DNA of 64,000 bases from Anseranas semipalmata (taxonomy: Eukaryota; Chordata; Aves; Anseriformes; Anseranatidae). The stretch is from assembly GCA_013399115.1 (NCBI GenBank), contig VXAA01003926.1, forward strand, positions 81,292-145,291, written 5' to 3'. Shown here piece by piece: positions 1-12,639 of the stretch (position 1 is the first letter of the stretch; each line of letters opens with the position of its first letter). A program made the position numbers and the translations under genes. Below the pieces are notes generated by a model. The model was not told the DNA's origin, searched no databases, and was given only the letters and a program-made list of their open reading frames with translations.

Positions 1-3000
1 CTGAATCCCTCCCTCCAAAGCTCCTTCCTCTAGCATTGCCTAGCCTGACCACTGCTGTATTAAAAATAAAATCATCTTTTGCTCTAACCTTGAGCACAAG
101 GGTCCTGCCTGTCACTCCGGGCACTGTGACGGGACCTTGTCCTGCGTATGTCTGTCTCCTCTTTAACAGGCACCCAGAGCATCTCAGTGCTTTTGATGAT
201 GACAAGATGGGCTTTAACTCTGTAGAGCTTTTGGGTGCCAGAACGACAGCGCTGAAGAATGACATCTGCTGCTGCTGGAACGGGCGCTTGTTCAACACTG
301 ACTCAAGAGAGGAAAATGCCACTTACTGAACCTCCAAGACTTGTTTCTCAACAACCCGAAGCTCTTGGAGGTCTCCCATCTAAATGCTAACCAGGCCCGT
401 TGCTGCCTGGTTTCTGAGACCTCACAAGAACAGTATAAGGAGGACGCTGAACTATTCGGGGCAAACCAGGAGACAGTCAATTTATAGAAAGACCCTCCTG
501 GATTTCTAGCACGAATGTGTTATCTGAGCTCTCCTGCTTCAAATTTCACCCGCCGGTGGGTCGGTGCAGAAAACACGCAGGTTTTGTTTGCGTGCATTCG
601 TTTCTGTGTGAGGCTTTGAGCGAGGGGGGTCTGAGGCCAGCAGGGAAAGGAAAGGGAGGAAGAGGTGGCTAGGAAAGGAAAAAAGAAATTATTACCCTCA
701 TGCACATTTTCAGGAGGCAGTTTTCTTCTGGCTTCACCTCCCAAGGGAGCAGCTCTCAGTGTACTTGTTCAGACAAAAATCTATGGTCAGAATAAGCCTC
801 CACAAACTCAAAATCCTCCAGATTCACTCCAAATAAATTATGTCAGAGACAAACCCTCCCTGACCAAGAATTGTGTAAGAATTAGCATCCTGCAGGGACC
901 TCTTTAACCCACCCCGTCCTACCGGAGACCCGCAGCGAGCTCAGATTTTACGGGCTGGTGCCTCCGGCACTGTCCCCGTCAGCTGGGGAAACGGGAGACC
1001 GAGCCTTGATCCTGCCAGCTCCTGAACAGCCTGGCCTCATCCAGCAAAGCAGTTAAGTATGCGGCTTATGCTACAGCTTAACTGGCTCGGCATCCCTGGC
1101 TGAAGGGCCCCGCAGGAGAGCGAAATAGCACTTGGGGTATGTTGCACCGGCGTCTGTCCGTCCATCTGTCTGTCACTGCCCTCTGCCGGGGAGCGCCGCG
1201 GCTTCGGGACCCCGCACGGAGCGGGACACGGGTGGGTGCTGAGCACGGAGAGGGGAGGGCACAAACCTGGCCCCGCTCCCAGGGAAGCTGTAGCCCCCAC
1301 ACAGAGAAGACAAAACGCGGAGCGGCGAGCACCCGCGCACACAGCCTGCGTAGCCAGCGCAGACGTTTATGACACCTATAAATTATTAACTTTGAAAAAT
1401 TAATATTAACTTGCTTTGAAGCCCAGTATAAGCTTACTAAAATAGTGTAAATATTTTACACGCAGGTGTTTTGTAACATTGATGGCATGGCCAGATGCAA
1501 TTCTGCATATGTATGTGAGCGCTGCAATCACCAAAGGGGCGGACTGAGATGGTGTAGGTGCACTAAGGAGGCATCCAGGAAGCAGAAGTTGCTGCAGGGA
1601 GGACAAGATAAACACAAATGGCTGCAAAAAGGCAGAGCACCGCCCCAGAATGCAAGGCAGATGGCTGGTAAAGCAAAGAAAACGAGATTAGCAGTATGAG
1701 GAGCAGAGGAGACCCCCCCACACACACATACCCTTCCCCTTTTGGGGATTGAGCAGTAGCATAAAAACATCAGGCATAACCAAGGAAAATTGGAGGAAAA
1801 AAAAAAAAGAAAACTTGGAGGAAAAAAAAAAAAAACAAGCACAGTTTGGTTGTCACTCGATCTCCCAAACCTCACCACCTTGAGCTTGGTGACCAGAAGC
1901 AACCAAGACCACAGCCACCAGCGCTCACTGCACAGCATCCATCAGCATCATATTTTTATGCTAGTGCATAAAGGATTGCTGAAGACTGAGTCTTCCGTAT
2001 GCAGCGACGCTGATTAACGCCGTGGTAGAACTGACCATTAGGATTTTGCAGATTCCCCACTGCAGATTCCTCCTGTCCCCTGTGGTGGCTTTATTTGTAC
2101 TAGGGACTCTGAGGAACACAGCTATGGTGGCCATCAGAGGTACTTATCTCCTCCCTACCTGTAGGGGTGGGGAAACCCAAGCTCCACACAGGTGCCTAAT
2201 TCTGCTCCTTACTTATGAGGGTTTTGGACCCTTACACTGCCCTTCCTTAGCCAGGGCAGGGAGAAGAGAATGAGGATTGCTTCCCAGATGAAGTGAGAAG
2301 ATAGCCCACATAATCCTGGCATGCAGCAAGGGGCTGGAGGCTTGCAGCCCCAACTCTCCCTGCCAGAGCCCCTGTGCTGGCTGCTCCTTTGCTCCCAGAG
2401 CTGGGACAACCACGACATTTGTCAGGAGCATCTTGCTTACAGCACTTCAGCTAGTCTATGCACACTGCAAATGGAAATTTCACTCACAGCAAAGAAAATA
2501 CAGGCACATATCGCATCAGAGCCAGGCTTTCTCCAGCATGGAAAGGTGCAAGAAGACAACAGGGAGGCAGATATAAGGGAATGTCTTGCCCATGAGGGTC
2601 TCCTAAGCACTGGAGAATAGCTACAGCCTGAAAGCACTATCCAGATCCAGATCTGCTCCAAAACTTGCTAGTATAATCCCTTACAGGTTTGGACTAATGT
2701 GATCCACACAAATATCCTTCCTCCTTCTGAATTTTGCTAAGTGCCTGGATTAAGGAATATTCTGCAGCAATGCCTTCCAGAAAGCAATTGCACTTTCCAT
2801 GAAAAAAGTGTGCTCAGGTGCCCCTTCAATGAGGTGTGTAACATTAAAAAAAATGCAATACAATCACATAAAACTGTGGGAGATCCTTACTTTGGAGAGT
2901 ATAACAACAGTTAGCTCATCTTAGAAAGGAAATCCATGGTGCTGAGGCCAGGTCCTCATCCTGGATTTTTCCTGAGCTCTGCAGTTCTCTAGCCACAGAG

Positions 3001-6000
3001 CCTAGGAAGCACCATAATTGATAAAGAAGTGAAAGCCGCAGCTTTTTAGCTCCTCACCCCTCCTTTTCATCTGGAAGGAGGCTATTTCAGCGCTGAGATC
3101 CAGGATCTAAAGGCCGCAGAGTTGGGTAACGATCAATGGAAAATATATCCGAGGGTGTGAAGGAAAAGAAACACATTCGCACAGGGAAATCTGGCATCGG
3201 TAGAAGCAGCAAATGAGACAGAGAAAAAGGTTTCCTCTCACTCGGAGGGGCTGAAAAAACACAAGAGCTATCCCAGGAACTTTTATGGGCTGAGGTCTCG
3301 CAGCCAAACCTGGAATCTCCTGGCTGCTGCTAAGGACTTTATGAGGTTCCCCCCTGTACAGGCGCTGAAGTAGCCTGTTTCATACACTCTGCTTGTCACT
3401 TTTGATTTATATCCCTCAAGCTTTGTCTGTGGGAAGAAAAACTGTAAGTGAGGCACTTCAAGGAAAGTGCGACCGTCGGTAGGAGTGCCTTTTGCACATG
3501 GGTTTGAACAGGCTTTGAAGGAGCAGCAGCTCAAGCCGCATAATCACAGCAGCGAGAGCATCCAATCACTTCTGCAAACGCAACGGGAAGGACAGCAGAA
3601 GGTGAGTGTGGTCCTTCCATCCCCTTCCAGCCCAACCTACTGATGAGGCTGGTTGCATTTCCTGACCCCGACGTGATCCCCTGCTCATCACTAGCAAGAA
3701 AGCCAACAAATCTACCCATTCCCTCCACTGAAAATGAAACTCCTACCTGCAAACACACTCTGATGTAATTTCAAGCCCAGTCTTTCCAAACAAAATGAAA
3801 AAATGCCATGGACCATGCTTCTGGATCACTAAAGTCACTCCTAAAATTGTACCTGAAAAAAACAAGAGTTCAAAGCTCTGTAAGCAGTGCGGTTAAGCAA
3901 GCCTGGATTCCCACCCCGTACTGCAGCCAGAGCCAGCTGGCCAAAACAGGGTGGGAAATGACCTACCCTTTTCTTCCCCTGTCCAGGCACAGGTTTTTAT
4001 ATTGGTTCTGAACTTGTAATACCTTTCACAACTCTCCCCACATGTAAAGGTTATTTGGAATTGGCCAGGAGCTACTTGGGGGACCAACAGGCAGAGGTCA
4101 CGCTGTGTAATCTTTGTTCATTCAGGAAAAATGATTCTTCAAAAAATCTTTGTCCTTGTTGGAAAAGAAAGAAATGTGGCGGAAATACACAAGCAAGAAA
4201 TTAATTTGTCATTCAAAATAGCAGCAACTTGTGCGGGAACTGAATGGAAGCCAGACGCAGGCCAGAGCAGAGGCACCACGCTGGGTGGCAGCCACGTCCC
4301 CTCTTCCCCATCCTTCTGGAAGGCAAACGAGTAAGCAAATGTTCTCAAAGTGAAACTGGGATCTTGTAGAAGCAAAACTAGACCCAATAAAAGATCCACC
4401 CACTCCAAGCTTCCCCAGGTGTTCTCCAAAGACTCTCCGAGGCCTGCAGTGGTTCTCGTACAGGAGCCCACTGCTGGGCCTGCAGATCCTCCCGGCGCGA
4501 TGTCCATACGCAGGTGCTGGGTAGGGGGCTCTGACACCCAGCTGCCCCCTTGTTTCTGCATGGTGGAACCCCTGCATGTCCTCTCTGCCTTCCCAGAGGG
4601 CCGGCAACACAAGGGATGATTGCAGGCTTTGGGTGACATCACTGGCTTGGGGTTTCAGCTGCTGTTAGACCACCTATTTCTTTCATCCAGCCCTTTGACA
4701 AGATGAATTGAGCAATGTTTAGTTCTCATCTAACAGGAAGAAAAGTCAGAACCAGAACAAAATCCCTCCAGGTGTATTTGCTTCACTCTTGCATTTTGCA
4801 GAAGTATTCCTAGCACCGATGCCTCAGAAATGATACGTTCTTGGCTTCCACTTTTCATGGCAGCATCACATTGGGAAACATCTCTGTCAGAGGATTGAAA
4901 GCCGCATAGGAATGTATTTTATTTGGAGCTCTGCATGTTGATGGTTGCCATCTGCTGGGTCCAACATCAGGATCTCTTCACGGGTGCATCAGGAGGTTGC
5001 TGCACTACCAAGTGTGATCATTTTATGGAAGTTTCATCTTTTGTGGACCATGGAGAGAAATGACAGCAAAGCTCTGAGCTGGGAAGCGCTGTTTGGAGGG
5101 AGAGGGGTGGGAATCCAGGCTGCAAAGTGAGCTCTTCATGGGGAGCTAAGTAGCTGCATTAACCCGGCAACTTGCCCTGGCTGGCCCACATATGCTTGGG
5201 AACCAGCTTCGGGTTAAAAAGGGTGAAATCGCCAAGCAATGTCAGCTGGAGCAATGGCACAGAAGGTGTCATTGCATTGCTGTAATCAGCTGAAAACCAG
5301 TTTGGAATGGCGTGGGAGAGAGACTCGACTGTCACAAGTCCTAGATCAGGGACAGGCAACATCCCCTAGGAGCTTACAGCTCTGCAGGCTCACGAGATGC
5401 CAAGAAGAAATAACATGGGGTCCTGCTTCCAAGTGTATCCCAAAACAAACCCAGGAGTGGTATGCACACAATCCCTTTATAGCCAAGGACTGGGCTGAGG
5501 GTCAGAGATAAGCGGCTTGGGAAGAATGCTTGAATTTTCAGTACTGTGTTTTAACCAACTACATTTTAACTCTCTTCTCTCCCATAATAAATGGGGAAAT
5601 AATACAGGAATCAGAAAAATTGGCATAGGGAAAAAGCAGCGGTCCTTCAAAGGCAAGGAAGAGGTTCTCCAGGGACATCAGATGTGGCAGTGGCTACGAT
5701 GGGCGAATTTACATCAGTGCAGCTCCCGCCTACGCAAGCCACTGCCTGCCAAAAGCCTACCCCCAATTCACATCACTGGCTTCATGTTCAATGCTGTACG
5801 CGTTGTATAGGGACCAAAACATCCCCCCCGTGCCACCCAATCCCATCTGCACTGCAGGTTGCATGCCGTAGCTCCTCCGGTTGCCACCAGCGCTGCGGGG
5901 GCAAGGAGCAGCAGAAGCAAAACGCCACAGAGCAAAGCCCCGGGCAGGCTGCGGGCTGGGGTTAGTGGGGAAGCATTTCACCACCTCAGGGTCTGTCGCA

Positions 6001-9000
6001 TCCCGTGGCTCCAGCTGGCTTCTCCAGACTTCACACATTATTTTCACAGGAGGAGAGAGAAAAATAAATGTCAGCACAGATAGCAGGAAACCTATGAGTT
6101 TTGAGCCCCCCCCTTTATTAGTGAAGATGCATCTCCAATGAAATACCAGCCTCTGCAAGCTGATAAGCTGCCTTTTCCAAGGCTGTAAGTTTTAGAGCAG
6201 TCCAAGAGATGCTCTAATTTGGGACACGGTGGGGTTCAACACACAGCTCATTCTGATTCAAGAGCTTGTAATTCCCTCCCCCTCTGCCCCCCAGCATCCT
6301 TGTTTAGCTACAGGGGAGAGCCTGTCCCCAGTTTTATGGCTGTGTTTCACTTTTTCACAGCACATTCTGTAAGCAGAGCCGAAAATTCTTGAGGAGCAAG
6401 GGTGAGTAACCGCAAGCCCTGCATCAGCGCATAATATCACGCATTGAGCCGAAAGGGCAGAGAGAGAGAGCGGCTGCAAAGAACGCTCCCTTCCTCCCCG
6501 CGGGGTAGCTAAATCCATGCCCATGGTGGGATCAGCTACAGCTGAAACCATCCCAGCTGAAGCTGCTCCCACTCTGCCTTCAAATTCCCAGTGCCAGAAG
6601 ACCTCACAGCCTCCCTGCACAACCTATGCCAACCCTTCTCTAATCTCACGTTAGAAAAATCTTCTTGTGATGAACCTAAACGTCCCAAGATGCTATTTGT
6701 GTCTGTCTCAGCCTTTGCCCGGGATGATGCAGAAGGAAGGAGGGAATCACTCCCTCTCACTGACCCTTAGTCTGGTCTTCTCAGGACCAGCTGGTCTCCA
6801 TTTGCTCATTTATCCATGTTTTCGGGTGTCTCAGCATTTTGGTTGCCCTCCAAGTCCCTCTGGTGGGATAGAGAGGACTGATTCAGGCTGGACAGACCTC
6901 CATGCGTCAGTCCAGCTCCCTGGGAAATGGAGCAACCCACAACGCACACAGCAGTGCTAGCTCTAGAGCTGGAGACTGCTCCCTTACACCAACCCTCACT
7001 CAAGATTTCTAGGGTATATGCACGTCACTCAGGCTGGCAGAAGTCCTGCTTTTCCTCAGACACTGTGTTCCTTAAACTTGTGCTCTGCGCTTCTGAATGC
7101 AAAACGCTGGCATTGAAAACAGGGAAAATAAGAAGGTTTTCTCAACTGAAGCATTGCAACCAGCAGCTCCCGTCTGTACACTCACATGCCTGAAAAGACC
7201 ATTGTGCAGTCTTACCACTCATTCTTGTCACCGTCATCCCATTTTTATCCCTTTGGTCATCCCTGTCCTGATAGCGCAGAGTCACCAAGGCCTTGCTCTA
7301 GCTAAGATGCCGTGAGCACGGCGTGGAGCACGAAGATTATCTCAGAGATACAGAGTCACGCCGCCAGGTCCATTAGCAGCTCTCAGAACTCCCTGCCTTG
7401 GTCCAGTTCTTCGGCTGCTTGAAGGAGGCTTCGAGTCTGAGGAAACGGGATTTAGAAATATTATTAGGTACAAGTTCTGCTGTATTTAATCCTACACAGA
7501 TGAAAAACTGAACTTACAACCAAAAAAAAATCAAATAAAAAAATTTTAAAAAGGCATTTTTGCTCCTCTTGGAGAGTGCTAGCCTGGGAGCAGGGCAATA
7601 TTTGCCACCTTGGGTCACGTTATTTTTAACAGCTGGTGGCTGCACTGTGGTTGTGCCGACAGCTGGAATTTAATACTCAGCCACGGGATACGAGTCCTTA
7701 TTTCAAGCTCCACCTGCACGTTGAGCAAGGAGAACTGCTCATTCCTTCAGCCTTCACTTCGGGCTTAACTTCTAGCACCCAGCACACGCGTGTTGCGTTA
7801 GTGGGTAAGGATTTGTTCCGCTTTGACCCTTACAAACGGTGCGTTGCAGCTGGAGGAGGTTCTCGCCCAAGCCTGTGCACATCCCGGCTTAGCAGCACGA
7901 CTCTCACCAAAGCACTAGATGGGGCTACACGCCCGCTTCTTGTTTCCAGCCCTCTGCAAATATGAAATGCTTCCCTGAGGCCCAGCCCTCCTTGGCTCTG
8001 CTTTCATGGACCACCTCGCTGCGTCTGCTTTTATAGCGCGGCATAAAATTCTGCAGGCTCATCGCTGCCCGTGAACCTCCAGGGCTGCTGTCGGGCCCTG
8101 GGGACATCTCCCTGGTAGCCAGGTATTTAAAAATCACTGAAACTCCTAATCCAGCCTGAGTGGGAGCCACTACATGGCTCGTGACTGTCCCATTGCAGCA
8201 GGCAGTTCCAGTAGAACCCTATAAGCATTTCCCCAAGCTACTGACACCCATCCATCCACCCACTTCAGAGCAGCAGCCAGACCCAGGGACACGCAGGGAT
8301 GAATTGCTGGCTGGTAACACAAGGGACAGCCCCTTCAGAGGGAAAAATAGGCTTAGAAATCAAGCAGGGTAAAAGCAGACCAGAGAAATAGTCACAGGGC
8401 TCAGACACTTGTGACCTCGCAGAGGAAAACCCCTTGGGGTTTCGAAATAAGCTGCAACCTGTCTTAATTAGCTACCTCCATGAACAGGAAAGAACCTGCT
8501 TAAAAATAACCCCAGACCTCTTCACCCAGACCTAAAACCAAAATTTCTTGTGGTAATCTTGATACTGAACTGTTAGCACAAACCAACCCTTCTTTCAAGA
8601 TTTTGCATAGCAAGACATGATTAATAACCACTCTAACCCGCAACCTTCTTTCCCAGATAGAGTAGCACAGAGGGGTCAGAAAACTGCTCTGGACCCAGAT
8701 CCTGCTCTTCTCCTACAAGTACGGTGACACCAGCACCCAAAAATTGCCAGCATCTTCAGCAGCATCCAGTCTCCTCTGTGGGAGAGCTGCTCTGGCTGCT
8801 AAGCCTGGAAAAGATAGCAGAGAGACACTGCAACCCCATGTGACATATGCAGGATAACAGGGAAAGGAGGAAAATAGCATGGGAAATTAAAAATAAAATA
8901 AAAAGATAGATGGCCCAAAGGAGGTAGAACCAATGACAATGCAGGGAAAAAAGCTGTAACAGCCCAGCTCTTGCAGAGGGAAGAAACCCCTCCGCAGCTT

Positions 9001-10340
9001 GTCTATCGGCTCCACCCAGGCCCTCACATCCCCTCTTCCTCAACTCGTGCCGTGGTGGTGGTGAGGAAATGACCACAGCTTGTGCGAAATGTGCTCTGTG
9101 CCTGTTTTAGCTGGGATCAGGCAGAAGCAGACTGGAGAAAAGGAGAGATTTGCAGGGAGCCTCGTTTCTTGCTCCCCTCCCGCCCCTGCCATTGCTTACG
9201 CACTCTGGATCCAAGCTGGGGCTCGAGGCTTCCTTCGGCGACAATAAATATTTTAGCCACAGTGGGAGAGGAAAGCAAAGGCTAAGGAAAGTACGCAATG
9301 CTCAGCACTGCAGTGCCTACTTTCTAGTTTTCCTTTGCCAGAAAGATTAAAAAGTTTGTTTTTCTGCGACTCACCCATCACCTTCCTGTTGGCCCTCGGC
9401 AGCCCCTTGTGACGAACAGCTCGAGCGCCCGGCCGCGTACCAAGAGGGTGCAACAGGGAACGCTGCCTCGCAGAGACCACAGCTCCTCACCGCTGGGACA
9501 GAGCCAGGAGAAAGGAGTGGGAGCAGCCATGCTGAATAGAAATGCTTTGTTCTCCACAAAGGCGTACGTTGGAGGTCAGAAACAAGTTGTTTTTGGCCTG
9601 AGCACAAGAGAGGAGAGGCAGGGAGTGAAAATGAATGAAGCGGGCAGATGATCCTGGGGAGAGGTGAAGCACCAAAGTGGAGCAGCCGCTCCAAATTCCA
9701 ATTCACAGGCTGGAAGAAGCAAGGTGTCAGAATTTTGATTCGGATTCAATGATGGTTCTTTTTTGTTTTGTTGGACTACAAAGAGGTGAAGCACAAGTGC
9801 TTGGGCAAGCAGAAAAGGGTCAACCAGCTGGAACAGGCAGGCATCTGTAGAGATTAGCAAAACGTAAGGGCGCTGCCTCTCCACCCTCCCACCTGAAAAC
9901 TCAGTCCCGACAACTCCAGGCCTTGCGTATCAATACTAACCACAGAAGTTGTCATAACATCACTGATTTAAGGCTTACCTCCAACCTCGACCATCAGAGC
10001 TGTCATTGAGGTGTTGTGACCTTGCGAGTCATTCACATGTGATGAAGTTTGAACTCCAGCTTGCTGAGGAGTTCACAACAAGTCCCCACCAAAAGATCCA
10101 TCATCTTGCTTGAAGGAAGGCTGGTTTTTTAATTAAAAAAGGAATGTAAGTCATGTTGCTCTCAGCACGTAGGTACAACATGCTTTATGCAGAAAGGTGA
10201 ATGGAATGAAGGTGGAGTTTCAGCAGCAGGATTCCCACGCTGCAGCGTACAGGTCCCTTACAGGCAATACAGGGACCAGCACAGAGCCAGGAGCTGTTGT
10301 TGATCCTTCCCAGGAATGGTGGGGAGGATTATATATATGT

Positions 10341-10372
<32 letters not shown>

Positions 10373-12639
10373 ACACACACACACAGAGTTGGGGGTGGGA
10401 GGGATGGGGGGGTTGGTCAAACAGGAACAGAGCATCCCACCTTGCAACATATGCATCCCTCTGCCAGAGACATGCCGAAATGTAGACAAGCGTTAATTAC
10501 CTGAGTTTGTGATTCACACCACTGGTGGGCCCGTGGGTGGGTGCTTCAGTCCCTGCTTGCAGGATCATTTGAGGCAAAATAAAGAAAATAGCCACGGAGG
10601 CAGAGAACACAGGGCTCTGCTTGTAGCAAGAAAAGCGCTTTTTGTGTGTCCCCCCCGCCCTGAGGGGAGTTGAGGAGCTCATCTTCCAACACCTCATGGG
10701 ACAAGGCTGATGACAAACTGCTCAAACCTGTTGCAACCAGGATGTTCCTATGTTTGCCTACGAAGTCAACTCCTAGATGCCTCAGGAACTTTCAGGTCAA
10801 GACCTGTGCTGCTTCAGGAAGGCAAACATTTCCACAGTTAAGAGGCTGCAGAACAAAGAGGTTGTATTTCATAGCAGGGCTTAGATGCTCCTCTTCACTT
10901 CTGCCCTTTAACTCATATTTGGACCTGGCCATGTATCACTTCAAGCAAGGGATTTTTCATCAGTGACACTTGTAAGTATCATCATATGCTCTAGTTTTGC
11001 TGGAGCTGGTAATCATCTCAACCCCAATAGGCAGGATTTCGCTGGGCTTTTTGTTTTTAAAACACAGGCAGGTTCTTTTCCAGAAAACAAAAGAAACTTC
11101 ATTTTAGACCACAACAACAAACATTAGTTTGTCAGTATGTATACCCTGGATGTATTTAACAATGGAAGAGCTATGTGGAATACCATCACCTTACGTACAT
11201 TTGAGATTAGGAAAGACAAGAGAAAAAGGAAGATTTCAGAGAGAAAGATCCAGGGGCTGGTAAAATCAGGTTATTTGTACAAAACCTTGTCGCTGTCAGA
11301 CTGGAGGGAGGAAGTCACAGCGTTGCACCTGTGCTAGAGGTACACGAGCTCTTCCTTTATCTGCCCTTGGTGACAAGCACAAGAGATCACGCTCATGCTA
11401 CGCAACTTATCAGCATCTCAGCCAACAGCCCTGTGTGCTCAATATCCAGTTCTGATGTCAACTGGTCACCGACCACAGACCAAAATCACCCCTTTCAGTA
11501 CTACCCCACTCCACAGACAAGCAGCTCTGTCTCCTCACGTAACTCTGGCACACATTTGTGGCATCGTAACAAAAGAATTGTAACTTTACCCATGGTACTT
11601 TTCCAAGATGACATTGTCTTGTCTCCAGCTGAAGATAAACTGGCTGGGCGCAGGACTCATATACACTTGAAAGCACCATAAATTCACACTTGGCAATTCA
11701 AAGCTCCCAACGTTTGTTTGAACAAAGAGGACCTAGCCAAAGTAAGCAAGCTGCTCATCTCTTTTGCCATCCTCTAAATAGCCATACAATTCTGAATGCA
11801 TTGAAAGGAGAGAAAAAAAAACCTTCACAAATTTTATAAATCCTCAAAACACTTTCAGAATTGTTCAGTCCTAATGTGGAGAATTTCTATTCATCTCACC
11901 TAAAGGTGAGAAGAATTAAAGCATAACAGTTTATGCAAGTACTCTCAACCACTCTAAAGTCAAGGGAAGGGAAAGTTGAAGCTATGTTTAAAAAAAGCCA
12001 CAAAAAACCCTGCACAGGAACCAGAAAAAAAAATTCAGCATCAGTACAGGTCAGACAAACATGCAACTGCAATGCCTCCCATGATATTTAGAGAAACTCT
12101 CATGTGCAACACAGCTGTATCACAGCTCCCAGATTCTTTGTTGATGTTTTGAAACAAACACCAGTAATGCATATGTACAAGGGACAATGCAGACTTTTTG
12201 CAAAGCATAAGCTCTGGGACACAGCAGCACAGATGCACACAACTTTTCTTGTTAACTCACCTCCAGCAAGACTGCGGCACAGACCAGGAGACACAGAAGT
12301 CTGTCTCCACCTCCTTAAGGAGACCCATTGTTGAATATTGGTGCTATAACCCAGTCCGAAATATTCTCATCCATGTTAACTTCAAGGATCTAGAAGCCTA
12401 TGGTATGGTCAATGTTGAGATGGATTCCCTCTTCCAGGCACCAGAGATACAACTCCAATGACAGGTATTAAAAAGGCATAAAAGAAAGGAGACAGAGTGA
12501 AGAATCAGCCATTAGCTCCTCTCTTCTTGAGTGCCTGGGATTGCACTGAAACTTTCAACTGGACCCGTAGAACATGCAACATTCTTAATAAATGAGGCAG
12601 AACAAATTGCAAACTGTGAGACAAATACATAAATAGAAA
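1..12639. other. intergenic region 3' of ST3GAL5, no gene recognised
   Basis: Only short overlapping ORFs occur, none with a motif I recognise. A CpG-rich patch lies at about 1180-1365, directly followed by AT-rich sequence with TATAAA at 1377-1382. There are A runs near 1797-1833 and a compound microsatellite at 10342. By mammalian synteny ATOH8 would be expected on this side, but I found no ATOH8 bHLH or C-terminal sequence. Confidence 0.6.
10342..10386. repeat. compound microsatellite (ATCT)n then (AC)n
   Basis: About seven ATCT units are followed by about seven AC units, preceded by a short AT run. It is likely polymorphic in length. Confidence 0.95.

Noticed and set aside
1528..1938. 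Minus-strand ORF of 136 residues
   Set aside because: It is driven by A runs read as poly-Phe/Lys; low complexity.
4139..4642. Minus-strand ORF of 167 residues
   Set aside because: Another minus-strand frame and a plus-strand frame are open over the same bases, there is no recognisable domain, and composition is like the flanks.
1..12600. Search for ATOH8 exons expected from mammalian synteny
   Set aside because: No bHLH or ATOH8 C-terminal residues were found in any frame.
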